35,348 nt of DNA from a virus: positions 1-35,348 of the IMG/VR virus record IMGVR_UViG_3300000234_000014, one strand, 5' to 3'. The position numbers were made by a program, and so were the translations under genes. Shown here in pieces: positions 23,033-31,279 of the stretch (positions are counted from its first letter, which is position 1; each line of letters opens with the position of its first letter). The notes beneath the pieces were generated by a model. It made no database searches. It was not told the origin of the DNA and saw nothing but the letters and a program-made list of their open reading frames with translations.

Positions 23033-23845
23033 ATGAAAATAACAATACTATATTCCGGCGGGCTTGATAGCTTTATAATGTATAAACTCGCCATGAGTAA
23101 TTACCCAGATGCGGACATTAAATGTGTTTATTATGCTCATGGCGCAGAATCTGAAGAATTTGAAATTGCATCTCTACCAGATTTTGTAATTGTTAAGCGC
23201 ATTGACTGGCTCGGTAAGGATATAAGACCTAAGGCTAAAATTGAAGATCCATTTGCTGGAGAGATTTATATTCCCGGTAGAAACATGGTATTTTGTACTC
23301 TTGCTGCTAGTCAATTTCTACCTGACCAAATCTGGTTGGGAGTTTTGAGAGATGAAAACAACAATAAAGCTACAGATAAAAATACAACATTTAAAAATTT
23401 ATCGAAATCTTTAATTTCTTATGTATTATCGCCATTTTTAGATCAATGTGATATAGTTTTTCCTTTTGATGATCTAGGATGGACTAAAGAAGACAGCGTG
23501 CGCTGGGCGCTAACACATAATACAACTGAAGAAGAGTTGAAAAGTACAATTTCATGCTGGAGTCATAATGGTGAACCATGCGGAAGGTGTAAACAATGCT
23601 TCAAAAGAAAACTCGTATTTTCTATCAACGGTATATCCGAAAAGTTTAAGGAAGATCCATTAAATTCTGAATATGGATTTAATTTAGCTAAAAACTTTTT
23701 GACAGCTAAATTTTTGTATAATACAACAAATACAGATGAATTAACCGTCGCCGATTTAATTGAGCGGTCTTTGGATAATAGATTAGCATTTAACTCAAAT
23801 TATTCAGAAAAACTAAAAGACTTTTTTAAAGGTTGCAAAAAATGA
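23033..23845 (+). CDS. queC: 7-cyano-7-deazaguanine (preQ0) synthase QueC
   Basis: QueC turns 7-carboxy-7-deazaguanine into preQ0 using ATP and ammonia. The PP-loop is LYSGGLDSF (S8-S13), followed by PGRNMVFCTLAASQF and the zinc site CWSHNGEPCGRCKQCFKRK (four Cys) that is diagnostic for QueC. At 270 residues it is slightly longer than bacterial QueC (about 230), with a helical C-terminal tail. No amidotransferase fusion is present, so it is not a GAT-QueC making the formamidino form. The stop overlaps the queE start by ATGA. Confidence 0.92.
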   Translation: MKITILYSGGLDSFIMYKLAMSNYPDADIKCVYYAHGAESEEFEIASLPDFVIVKRIDWLGKDIRPKAKIEDPFAGEIYIPGRNMVFCTLAASQFLPDQIWLGVLRDENNNKATDKNTTFKNLSKSLISYVLSPFLDQCDIVFPFDDLGWTKEDSVRWALTHNTTEEELKSTISCWSHNGEPCGRCKQCFKRKLVFSINGISEKFKEDPLNSEYGFNLAKNFLTAKFLYNTTNTDELTVADLIERSLDNRLAFNSNYSEKLKDFFKGCKK

Positions 23846-24726
23846 AAATTAGGACATCTGAAGTTTTTACGTCTTTTCAAGGCGAAGGTGAGTATGCTGG
23901 CACGCCAGCAGTGTGGGTTAGGTTTTTTGGATGCAATTTAGAATGTCAAGGTTTTGGACAGGACTATCCAACAAAACCCGAGACGTATAAAAAAGACGTC
24001 ATTGACGTATCAACAATCAAGCGAATTGAGGATCTGCCCGTTATTCAATATGGATGTGATTCTGGATATTCGTGGTCTAATAAGTTTAAACACTTAGCGA
24101 CTGATTACGATGAAAAAACAATCGTCGCTAAGATGCTGGAAGTTATGAAGTCAAATCTCGGATCAACCAATTTCGTACATCCAGTAACAAATCAGCCTAT
24201 TATGATTTGTTTCACTGGTGGAGAACCGATGCTCTATCAAAAAGCAATTATGGCAATCTTCTATGAATTGTTTTCTTCGCATGGCATTGTTCCTCCTATC
24301 ATTATGATTGAAACAAACACGACTGTATCGCTAACTGACGATTTTTCTGACTTCATTGAAAGTAATGGGGATAGCGTTGAGTTTGTATTCTCATGCTCGC
24401 CGAAATTATTCACTGTGTCTGGAGAGCAAGGCGCAATAAACACAGGAACAGTTCAATCCTATATCAATCAAGTGAAGCGCACCAGCTTGAAACTTGTTTG
24501 TAATGGAACCAATGCGTGTTGGAATGAAATTGAATTATTTCTACAAACAATTACATATCAAACAATAGATAGACTCGTTAACGTGTGGATTATGCCAGTC
24601 GGCGCAACTAAGGAGCAACAAGAGCTCCCATCAATTGCGAATATTGCAGATGAAGCAATGCGCCGAGGTTATAAAGTTGCAACAAGAAATCACGTTTATG
24701 TTTATGGAAATTGTGCTGGAAAATAG
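23842..24726 (+). CDS. queE: 7-carboxy-7-deazaguanine synthase QueE, phage-type radical SAM
   Basis: The protein opens KIRTSEVFTSFQGEGEYAGT, the QueE hallmark, then VWVRFFGCNLEC. Downstream are CFTGGEPMLYQ (SAM-binding GGEP) and a C-terminal WIMPVGATKEQQ. QueE makes CDG from 6-carboxytetrahydropterin. The iron-sulphur cysteines are spaced C-x3-C-x36-C (third in QYGCDSGYSW) instead of CxxxCxxC; I recall similar sequences in other T4-like phages annotated as QueE-like. The ATG at 23842 is chosen over TTG at 23833 because it overlaps the queC stop and has AAAGG upstream. 294 residues, longer than most bacterial QueE. Confidence 0.87.
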   Translation: MKIRTSEVFTSFQGEGEYAGTPAVWVRFFGCNLECQGFGQDYPTKPETYKKDVIDVSTIKRIEDLPVIQYGCDSGYSWSNKFKHLATDYDEKTIVAKMLEVMKSNLGSTNFVHPVTNQPIMICFTGGEPMLYQKAIMAIFYELFSSHGIVPPIIMIETNTTVSLTDDFSDFIESNGDSVEFVFSCSPKLFTVSGEQGAINTGTVQSYINQVKRTSLKLVCNGTNACWNEIELFLQTITYQTIDRLVNVWIMPVGATKEQQELPSIANIADEAMRRGYKVATRNHVYVYGNCAGK

Positions 24727-24735
24727 GAGAACAAT

Positions 24736-25176
24736 ATGAATGTCAGTTATGACGAAGTAAATGAGTTCGTCGAATCACTAAGAACGATGGAGTTTTCTGC
24801 CGTAGTTGGAATCTATCGCGGCGGATTACCTTTAGCTGTTACGTTGTCGCATTATTTCGATGTTCCGCTTGGAATTATTAAATTTCAGCGGCTTGATGGA
24901 AATGATAAGGTTCCAACATGGTTACATAAGCCAGATAATATCGAAAATTGTCTAGTTATTGACGACATTGTAGATAGCGGGATTACTCTTGAGCACATCT
25001 GCGATTTTATGGAGTATCCTTTTGTATTTGGATCATTAGTATCAAATCATTCACATAAGCATATCATGAAAGCATTCGGGTATCCACGATCGGAATTGCG
25101 CGGTGTAGTCTCCGGAAAATATAATCCTGATAAAAGTGATTGGGTGTACTTTCCTTGGGAATTAAAAAGAAGTTGA
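24736..25176 (+). CDS. Type I phosphoribosyltransferase
   Basis: 146 residues with the PRPP-binding loop VIDDIVDSGIT (74-84), the pyrophosphate loop IYRGGLPLA (26-34) and a C-terminal WVYFPWE, a pattern seen in xanthine/hypoxanthine-type enzymes. It would join a purine-like base to PRPP. It lies between queE and queD, in the modification cluster, with AGGAG upstream. Salvage of guanine, or phosphoribosylation of a 7-deazapurine base, are both possible; the sequence alone does not decide. No homologue of this kind is part of the standard preQ0 pathway. Confidence 0.8.
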   Translation: MNVSYDEVNEFVESLRTMEFSAVVGIYRGGLPLAVTLSHYFDVPLGIIKFQRLDGNDKVPTWLHKPDNIENCLVIDDIVDSGITLEHICDFMEYPFVFGSLVSNHSHKHIMKAFGYPRSELRGVVSGKYNPDKSDWVYFPWELKRS

Positions 25177-25201
25177 CATATTTTCACATTTAATGTAGCA
25201 T
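25173..25201 (+). promoter_or_regulatory. Promoter for queD-folE
   Basis: TTGACA (25173-25178), 17-base spacer, TAGCAT (25196-25201, four of six). It starts at the stop of the phosphoribosyltransferase gene and lies 31 bases before queD. Confidence 0.55.
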
Positions 25202-25232
25202 TAAAAAGTTAAACACACAGAGGAATAAACAA

Positions 25233-25805
25233 ATGAATTTTAGCGTCATCAAAACATTCGCAGAAATGCCTTGCGCTCATACACAAGATGCGGACATGCT
25301 TCCTGATGGCTCACCTGGTCCTTGTGCATCTTTACATGGATATGCCCGCACAGTGACAATGACAGTGACTGGTCAACTTTGCGAATATGGTTGGGTTATT
25401 CCTTTTGGTGCGTTTAAGGACATTCGTAAATTCTTGGAATACTACTTTGATCACACATCACTCTTTTCTGCAAGCGATCATCGTCAAGAAGCAATTCAAC
25501 AAGCAACACTTTCCGGCATCACAGGCACATCCCGCATTTTACCTTATGGCGTTTCAATGGAGATGTCTGGCTTGTTTGTTTGGGAACAAGTAAACCCATA
25601 TATTCTACAGCAAACTGATGGTCGCGCGTGGCTGGAAAAAATCGAGATGCGCGAGCACTCAAAAAACGCGGGTAGCATTCAGTTTACCGAAAGCGAGTGT
25701 CGTCGCCAGTACGCGCGAACAGTTAATACTGGAACTTCAATTATGACAATGCAACCCGTTTGGGATGAAGTTGCACCATTGCGCGCAGTAAATATTCATA
25801 TCTAA
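25233..25805 (+). CDS. queD: 6-carboxytetrahydropterin synthase QueD, divergent zinc site
   Basis: QueD makes 6-carboxytetrahydropterin from dihydroneopterin triphosphate. Family features: FAEMPCAH with a first zinc His, GPCASLHGY with the catalytic Cys, FDHTSLF with the Asp-His pair, and IEMREHSKNAG near the end. Two departures are visible. The zinc motif HGH reads HGY, and the usual DF after the glycine loop reads PF (GWVIPFGAFKD). At 190 residues it is longer than bacterial QueD (about 120). Position next to folE supports the role. Such divergence may be normal for the phage subgroup or may mean altered chemistry. Confidence 0.8.
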   Translation: MNFSVIKTFAEMPCAHTQDADMLPDGSPGPCASLHGYARTVTMTVTGQLCEYGWVIPFGAFKDIRKFLEYYFDHTSLFSASDHRQEAIQQATLSGITGTSRILPYGVSMEMSGLFVWEQVNPYILQQTDGRAWLEKIEMREHSKNAGSIQFTESECRRQYARTVNTGTSIMTMQPVWDEVAPLRAVNIHI

Positions 25806-25819
25806 GGAGGAATTTATTA

Positions 25820-26488
25820 ATGGATAAAACTAAAACTAACCCGCACTTAGGACTTGAAGTGCATAAACATCTTCTTTCAAAAGGCGTTGAAACTCCCGGC
25901 GTCGGAAAATTCCAAGTTCCAAGTAAAAGTGAAGTAATGGATATTGTTCGAGGGTCGACATTTGACTCAATGACGGCGATGGGACTTGATATGGAAGATG
26001 ATTCGTTATGCGAGACACCTAACCGCGTCGCCAAGATGTATTGCAATGAAATTTTATATGGATTGAACACGGATAATTTTCCTAAATGTACAGTCATCGA
26101 AAATAAGATGGGGTATAACGAAATGCTTATGGAGCGTAACGTTAAAGTGATGTCGTTTTGTGAACATCACTTACTTCCTATTCTCGGGCAAGCTCATGTT
26201 GCATACATTCCCGGTAAAAATGTTATTGGTCTGTCGAAAATTCAACGTGTCGTTGATTTCTTTTCACGACGCCCGCAAGTTCAGGAGCGTCTAACAGAAC
26301 AAGTATTTCATGCACTTCAATATGTTCTCGGAACTGAGGATGTCGCTGTTGTAATTGCAGCTGAACACCTATGCGTTAAAATGCGAGGCGTTGAGGATGT
26401 ATGTTCTGATACCGTTTCTGCTAAATTAGGCGGTTCCTTTCTTAAACCAGAAGTGCGAGCTGAGTTCTATGCAATGATCAAAATCTAA
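25820..26488 (+). CDS. folE: GTP cyclohydrolase I, FolE
   Basis: FolE converts GTP to dihydroneopterin triphosphate, the first step toward preQ0. Zinc ligands are present: CEHHLLP (Cys, His) and EHLCVKMRG (Cys). Typical blocks DMEDDSLCETPNRVAKMY, VAYIPGKNVIGLSKI, RVVDFFSRRPQVQERLTEQV and the C-terminal DTVSAKLGG are intact. 222 residues equals the E. coli length (222). A strong ribosome site (AAGGAGG) is found 15 bases before the start. With queD, queE, queC and dpdA it makes the phage independent of host levels of the precursor. Confidence 0.96.
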   Translation: MDKTKTNPHLGLEVHKHLLSKGVETPGVGKFQVPSKSEVMDIVRGSTFDSMTAMGLDMEDDSLCETPNRVAKMYCNEILYGLNTDNFPKCTVIENKMGYNEMLMERNVKVMSFCEHHLLPILGQAHVAYIPGKNVIGLSKIQRVVDFFSRRPQVQERLTEQVFHALQYVLGTEDVAVVIAAEHLCVKMRGVEDVCSDTVSAKLGGSFLKPEVRAEFYAMIKI

Positions 26489-26497
26489 GGAGCGTAT

Positions 26498-27898
26498 ATG
26501 TCTGAATTTTCGACAGAATCTATCATCCTGTCAAATTTATGTAAAAATTCAGAGTATGCTTCAAAGGTTCTTGCATATCTAGAACCCGAGTATTTTAAAG
26601 AGTCAATAGATAAAGAAGCATTTAACATCATTAGGAATTATATTGTAGATTACAACACAGTTCCATCTAAACCGATACTTGCGCGCGATTTAGTCGAAAA
26701 AACTAATCTATTGAGCCATAAGAAAACTCGCGATGATATTGTTAATTTCGTCAAGCATATTTTTTCAATAGAAACAAACTCAGATGAATGGTTATTAAAA
26801 GAAACAGAATCATTTTGTAGAGAAAGGGCAATTCATAATGCGATTGTAAAGTCAATTTCAATTTATGACGGAACAGATTCAAGTTCCACCGTTAACGCAA
26901 TTCCCGATATTTTAAAAAATGCAATTGGAATATCATTTGATTCGTCGATTGGGCATGACTATTTTAATAGCACCGATCTTCGATATGATTATTACACAAC
27001 AACTGAAAACAAAATCGAATTTGATATTGGCATTCTGAACAAAGTTACCGAAGGCGGATGCCCGAGAAAAACGCTTAATATTATTCTTGCTCCTATTAAT
27101 TCGGGTAAGACGATGACAATGATTCATCTCGCTTCGGCTTATTTTAAAGCTGGATATAATGTGCTGTATTTCACTATGGAAATGTCCGAAGTTGAAATCA
27201 TGAAGCGCGTTGATGCAAATGTATTAAAAATTCCGTTATCTGAATTACAAAATTTACGGAAAGATGATTTTCTAACTAATGTGGAGAAGTTGCGCGCAAA
27301 AAGCGTCGGGAAACTTAAAGTTAAAGAGTTTCCGACATCAAGCGCTCATACCGGACATCTGCGACACGTCATTGACGAATATAAATTGAAGGAGAACTTC
27401 ATCCCGGATATCATATTCGTCGATTATCTTGGAATTACAGCGTCAGCAAAATATAAACCCGGAAGTCAAAATTCTTATACGATTTTGAAATCGGTTGCGG
27501 AAGAATTAAGAGCGCTTGCACAGGAAACGAATTCGGTGTTATGGACTGCTATGCAGATTCAGCGCGGGGCGATGGAATCTACTGATATTGAGATGAGTGA
27601 AATTTCCGATTCTGTTGGCATTCCAGCGGTTGCAGATTTTATGCTTGCACTCATTCGAACGGAAGAACTCGATTCAATGGGGCAGCTAATGATTAAGCAG
27701 CTTAAAAGTCGATATAGCAACAAGTCAAAATTAATGAGATTTATTGTTGGGGTTGATCTTGAGCAACAACGATTATTCGATGTTGATATCGCAATTTCGG
27801 ACAAATTAGTGACGATGCAGCGAGAACAGTCGCCAGAAAGTCCAAAACCTGCATGGATGAATAAATCGACTTCTAAATCGGGTGGACTAAAGGTATGA
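26498..27898 (+). CDS. 41: Replicative DNA helicase gp41 (DnaB family)
   Basis: The 466-residue protein has a DnaB-like N-terminal helical domain (SIILSNLCKNSEYASKVLAY) and a RecA-like motor: Walker A LAPINSGKTMT, NVLYFTMEMSEVEIMKR, Walker B PDIIFVDYLGI and LWTAMQIQRGAM with sensor residues. It unwinds DNA ahead of gp43 on the lagging strand with the gp61 primase, which is not in this window. T4 gp41 is 475 residues. No intein is present, although this helicase is a known split-intein site in other phages. The start has AAGGAG, and the stop overlaps the deaminase gene by ATGA. Confidence 0.94.
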   Translation: MSEFSTESIILSNLCKNSEYASKVLAYLEPEYFKESIDKEAFNIIRNYIVDYNTVPSKPILARDLVEKTNLLSHKKTRDDIVNFVKHIFSIETNSDEWLLKETESFCRERAIHNAIVKSISIYDGTDSSSTVNAIPDILKNAIGISFDSSIGHDYFNSTDLRYDYYTTTENKIEFDIGILNKVTEGGCPRKTLNIILAPINSGKTMTMIHLASAYFKAGYNVLYFTMEMSEVEIMKRVDANVLKIPLSELQNLRKDDFLTNVEKLRAKSVGKLKVKEFPTSSAHTGHLRHVIDEYKLKENFIPDIIFVDYLGITASAKYKPGSQNSYTILKSVAEELRALAQETNSVLWTAMQIQRGAMESTDIEMSEISDSVGIPAVADFMLALIRTEELDSMGQLMIKQLKSRYSNKSKLMRFIVGVDLEQQRLFDVDIAISDKLVTMQREQSPESPKPAWMNKSTSKSGGLKV

Positions 27899-28317
27899 TT
27901 CCCGATTATAATTCATTTTATATGAATGTAGCCTATAACATCGCCCAGAGATCGCCATGCAATCGAAAGAAAGTTGGCGCAATTATCGTTACATATTCAG
28001 GTGAGATTATATCAAGCGGATTTAACAGTCCATTTGATATTTCACATCCATGTGAATGTCATGAAACCGGAGAAACTTTAGATAATGTAATTCATGCTGA
28101 AGCTAAAGCGATTGCACAGTTATCCCTTTGCGGAATGTCGGATTTACCAACTAATTGTTCGATGTATGTTACATTATCGCCGTGTATATATTGTGCTAAT
28201 TTGATTTTAGCTTCGACCATAATTGATAAAGTTTTTTACCGAGCGTCATTCAGCGATAAACGAGGAATTGAATTACTCGAAAAATATGGTGTGAAATGTA
28301 TAAAACTAAATAACTAA
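27895..28317 (+). CDS. cd: Deoxycytidylate (dCMP) deaminase
   Basis: This zinc deaminase converts dCMP to dUMP, which is then methylated to dTMP. The zinc and proton-shuttle motif is IHAEAKAIAQL (His, Glu), and the second zinc motif is TLSPCIYCANLI (two Cys). The start (FYMNVAYNIAQRSPCNRKKV) is typical of the family. It has 140 residues, shorter than T4 gpcd (193), mainly in the insert between motifs. With dut and nrdA/nrdB it makes a phage-owned supply of deoxynucleotides. It overlaps the end of gene 41. Confidence 0.93.
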   Translation: MIPDYNSFYMNVAYNIAQRSPCNRKKVGAIIVTYSGEIISSGFNSPFDISHPCECHETGETLDNVIHAEAKAIAQLSLCGMSDLPTNCSMYVTLSPCIYCANLILASTIIDKVFYRASFSDKRGIELLEKYGVKCIKLNN

Positions 28318-28338
28318 AAATTAATGAAGAGAATATAT

Positions 28339-29436
28339 ATGATCACATTTAAAGAATTCCTCATTCGTGAAGGTGGTAATTTTGCTGTAGGGGATATTGA
28401 AGCTGATAGAATAGATTTAAACAAAATAAGTCGAAAAGAAATTGTACCCGTTTTAAAACAATCATTAACGCAAATATCAATAGCGTTTGAGAAGTTTAGC
28501 GGGTTTCCTTTATGGAGTAATGAACTACTGAAAAGTAATGAATATCTTTCAGGTTCTGCGTTTCATTTCTTTGATACATCATCAAGAGACGACGATACAT
28601 TTAAATCAGTCAAGCCTTCCGTCGGAGATATTGACACTCAAGTCGATGGAACTCTAGAGCCTAAGTTAAAGAATTTCTTAGATTCGCTCAGTACAACTAA
28701 ATTTGGAGATCTTACTTTCGTAGGATTTAAAAAATCAGCCGGACAATTCATTACTTTATGGACTTCGACTAAGTTTAAAATTAATATACAAATTGATTTA
28801 GAACTTGTAGATTATCATAATGGAAAACCTACTCCGTGGTCACAATTCTCGCATTCTTCGGAATGGAGTGATATGGAAGAAGGAATTAAGGGCGTTGCTC
28901 ACAAGTATATGCTCAGAGCATTAGATGCTAAGAATCTCAAAGATGTAATTGTACTTTCCGGAAAGAAACGAGTACCGAAAGTTATTAAAGCTACCGAACT
29001 CGCGTTTTCCGTTCAAAATGGTTTACGAATTAAGTTAGCTCCAGTGTTAGATGATTCTGGAAACCATGTTAATGAAAATGGATTATTAGTCTACAATGAA
29101 ATTCCTTCAAGCGAATCGAATTACATCAAAGATATTCGTGTGATGTTTGAATTATTTTTCGGAAAGATTCCTACTGCTAATGAAGTTAAACAATTTTCTT
29201 CATTTGTCGGTCTTGTGGATTTATGTAAAAAATACAATACTCAATCAGATAACCATAAAATTCTTTCAGGTTTCGTGAATACATTATGGGGCAAAGGTGC
29301 TCAATCTCTTTATAGAGATGATAAACTAAAAGATTTCAAAGAAAAGAAAATAATGTTTGAATATATTGCAACCAAATTTAATTCATCGATTGATGTATAT
29401 CAAACGGATATCGATGTTTATTATAAAGGCGGTTAA
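28339..29436 (+). CDS. Nucleotidyltransferase-like protein with capsid-targeting-like N-terminus
   Basis: 365 residues from the ATG at 28339, which has AAGAGA upstream; the ATG at 28324 would add MKRIY and has no ribosome site. The start MITFKEFLIREGG resembles the T4 internal-protein targeting peptide MKTYQEFIAE, with IRE as a possible gp21-type cleavage point. The catalytic-looking part has SGSAFHFF, then VKPSVGDIDTQVDG (D97, D99) and NIQIDLELV as a third acidic strand, the pattern of the Pol beta-type nucleotidyltransferase fold. The substrate is unknown. It heads four tightly packed genes. Confidence 0.65.
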   Translation: MITFKEFLIREGGNFAVGDIEADRIDLNKISRKEIVPVLKQSLTQISIAFEKFSGFPLWSNELLKSNEYLSGSAFHFFDTSSRDDDTFKSVKPSVGDIDTQVDGTLEPKLKNFLDSLSTTKFGDLTFVGFKKSAGQFITLWTSTKFKINIQIDLELVDYHNGKPTPWSQFSHSSEWSDMEEGIKGVAHKYMLRALDAKNLKDVIVLSGKKRVPKVIKATELAFSVQNGLRIKLAPVLDDSGNHVNENGLLVYNEIPSSESNYIKDIRVMFELFFGKIPTANEVKQFSSFVGLVDLCKKYNTQSDNHKILSGFVNTLWGKGAQSLYRDDKLKDFKEKKIMFEYIATKFNSSIDVYQTDIDVYYKGG

Positions 29437-29438
29437 TT

Positions 29439-30365
29439 ATGAGCGAAAAAATAACAGGACAACAATTAGCTCAGGTATTAAGCGAAAATGGATTTATTTG
29501 TGATAGAGTGACTCGAACGAGCATACAAGTAAAAACATCTAAATCGAGATTAGACGAGGTTGATACTCTACTAGGAGTATTAAAACATTTAGGCGCAAAA
29601 TATGATTCGAGTGCAAGTGGTTCTAGTATAGGGGCTATAATCGTCGATAATGTTAAAATTTTAATTAAATCGAATTCAACGACTAACGTTTTAGCTGCCG
29701 AAGAATTAGCTATCAGGCAATTGAATGTATATATAATGGAAGCGATGGTAGAAAATGGCGGCTCAATTGCAATAAATTGTAATGGAAAGATATATCACAA
29801 CATCGTAAAATGCGAATCGACGAAAGGTACGCCTAAATCGGATTTTCATTTAGTGAATAATAAAGGAGAATCGGTAATCTGGATTTCCCATAAAAAAGGC
29901 AAATCCTCAAAAGATTTCCAACAATGGGGAGGAATTACCGAAAAAGAAATTGCGACAAAATTCAAACATATTTTTGATAAAATAACGAAAATTATAAAGG
30001 CTGATATATCTGCGCAGAAAAAAGATGTTGATATTATGCCTAACGGAGAATCATATTTCTTTTCAAACATACATAAAGACTTGAAGATGATGTCGGTGTA
30101 TGGAGTGAAATATGGCGCCGGATATTGCGAACAAAATGTACAAGTTTTATTACAAGGAAATATAAGTCTTAAAAAAAGTGGAAATCATTATGAACTACAT
30201 GCAGATGGACATGTACATTATAATGGCGATGAAATGAGAGGAGAATTTGAACCCGGAATTGCTGTGATTTATAAAGGCGATCGTTCACAGTTAGATCTAC
30301 GGGGCGCAAGAGCTACAGTCAGTCCAGCGGGCGGGCGTAAATATAAAAAGGTATTTAAGTTATGA
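29439..30365 (+). CDS. Unknown phage protein, possible PD-(D/E)xK-like domain
   Basis: 308 residues, two bases after the nucleotidyltransferase-like gene, with AAAGGCGG as ribosome site, and overlapping the next gene by ATGA. I do not recognise the family. The segment GTPKSDFHLVNNKGESVIWI followed by SHKKG (D135, K152) has the layout of a PD-(D/E)xK nuclease core, with Ser-His in place of the usual acidic residue before Lys. The C-terminal region is beta-rich (LQGNISLKKSGNHYELHADG) and ends with a basic tail (GGRKYKKVFKL). Nuclease function is inference from this one segment. Confidence 0.6.
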   Translation: MSEKITGQQLAQVLSENGFICDRVTRTSIQVKTSKSRLDEVDTLLGVLKHLGAKYDSSASGSSIGAIIVDNVKILIKSNSTTNVLAAEELAIRQLNVYIMEAMVENGGSIAINCNGKIYHNIVKCESTKGTPKSDFHLVNNKGESVIWISHKKGKSSKDFQQWGGITEKEIATKFKHIFDKITKIIKADISAQKKDVDIMPNGESYFFSNIHKDLKMMSVYGVKYGAGYCEQNVQVLLQGNISLKKSGNHYELHADGHVHYNGDEMRGEFEPGIAVIYKGDRSQLDLRGARATVSPAGGRKYKKVFKL

Positions 30366-31279
30366 TTAGTTTTAAAGAATGGTTAGATACGGTTTCTGTT
30401 ATAATTCTTGAAGATGACGTTTCATCATCTAAGCGCGTAGGAATTGAGCACTTTCAAAAGATGAAGCCCGAAGAATTTTTGAATTGGTTAAAAACTGTTA
30501 AAAACGATTTAGGGGGAATAATCAAGGACGTTAAAACTGTTGGTAAAATCGACGGGCTTGGTGCAAGATTCGGAAAAAACAAACTAGGGGATATTTTCTT
30601 CGAAGGAAGTAGAACGGGTCCAATATTCGATTCAGGAAGTTTTTCTCTTTACGCAACTAATAAAGGATCATCGCCAGAAGTTATTGAACGGTCTAAACAT
30701 TATGATGATATGCTTGAAATTATAAAGCAATCTAAAGCTGTTAAATCATTGCCAGCTAATGTTAAAGTGGTATGCGAGATATTCTACAACCCAATGGCTC
30801 AAGACTTAAAAGATGGAATCGTATTTGTAACTGTTAAATATGATAAGAGTAAACTAGGATCGTTAATGACTATTCTTCCTTACGAAGTTATAGATTCGAC
30901 AACGGGTGAGGCGTTAAAAAATAGCGACGAAATCGTAGAAGCATTAATCAAACAAAGCACAGATGAAATTAAAATAATTAATCCGCGATTGAAAATGAAT
31001 TCTATTAATATTGAAGGGCATTTAGATATATTATCTTCATTGCAATCAGATGCTATGGATATTATTAAATCCCGTAAACATGCTGATAGAGAATCAAAAG
31101 CGAAAATATTAGCTATAATTGACGCCGCTAAAAGTCAATTAGCTGATTATATTTTAAATTCTAATGCCATTGAAGGGAAATATAATCTCGGAGATGAAAT
31201 TGAAGGTATTGTGCTTCACTTACCTCACGGAATATATAAAATAACCACAGATAAATTCAAAGAGAGTAAGAAGAAATGA
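30362..31279 (+). CDS. Ligase-like covalent nucleotidyltransferase
   Basis: 305 residues. Motif I of the DNA/RNA ligase superfamily is visible as TVGKIDGLGARFG (K62 as the AMP-lysine). VVCEIFYNP matches motif III, DEIEGIVLHLPHGIYKIT matches motif IV (EGIVL), and the nearby YKITTDKFK may be motif V. There is no obvious OB-fold. The N-terminus MISFKEWLDTVSVIILE resembles the capsid-targeting-like start two genes upstream, with ILE as a possible cleavage point. It is coupled by ATGA to both neighbours. An RNA- or DNA-repair role is likely for the superfamily; the substrate is unknown. Confidence 0.68.
   Translation: MISFKEWLDTVSVIILEDDVSSSKRVGIEHFQKMKPEEFLNWLKTVKNDLGGIIKDVKTVGKIDGLGARFGKNKLGDIFFEGSRTGPIFDSGSFSLYATNKGSSPEVIERSKHYDDMLEIIKQSKAVKSLPANVKVVCEIFYNPMAQDLKDGIVFVTVKYDKSKLGSLMTILPYEVIDSTTGEALKNSDEIVEALIKQSTDEIKIINPRLKMNSINIEGHLDILSSLQSDAMDIIKSRKHADRESKAKILAIIDAAKSQLADYILNSNAIEGKYNLGDEIEGIVLHLPHGIYKITTDKFKESKKK

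Noticed and set aside
23842-24726. Reading the queE gene as an NrdG-type activase because of its position in a T4-like phage
   Set aside because: The N-terminal SFQGEGEYAGTPAVWVRF is typical of QueE, the RNR here is the aerobic class I type, and queC overlaps it.
26498-27898. Intein in helicase gene 41
   Set aside because: Gene 41 is a known split-intein site in other phages, but here the Walker regions are continuous and no HN splice site or block A is present.
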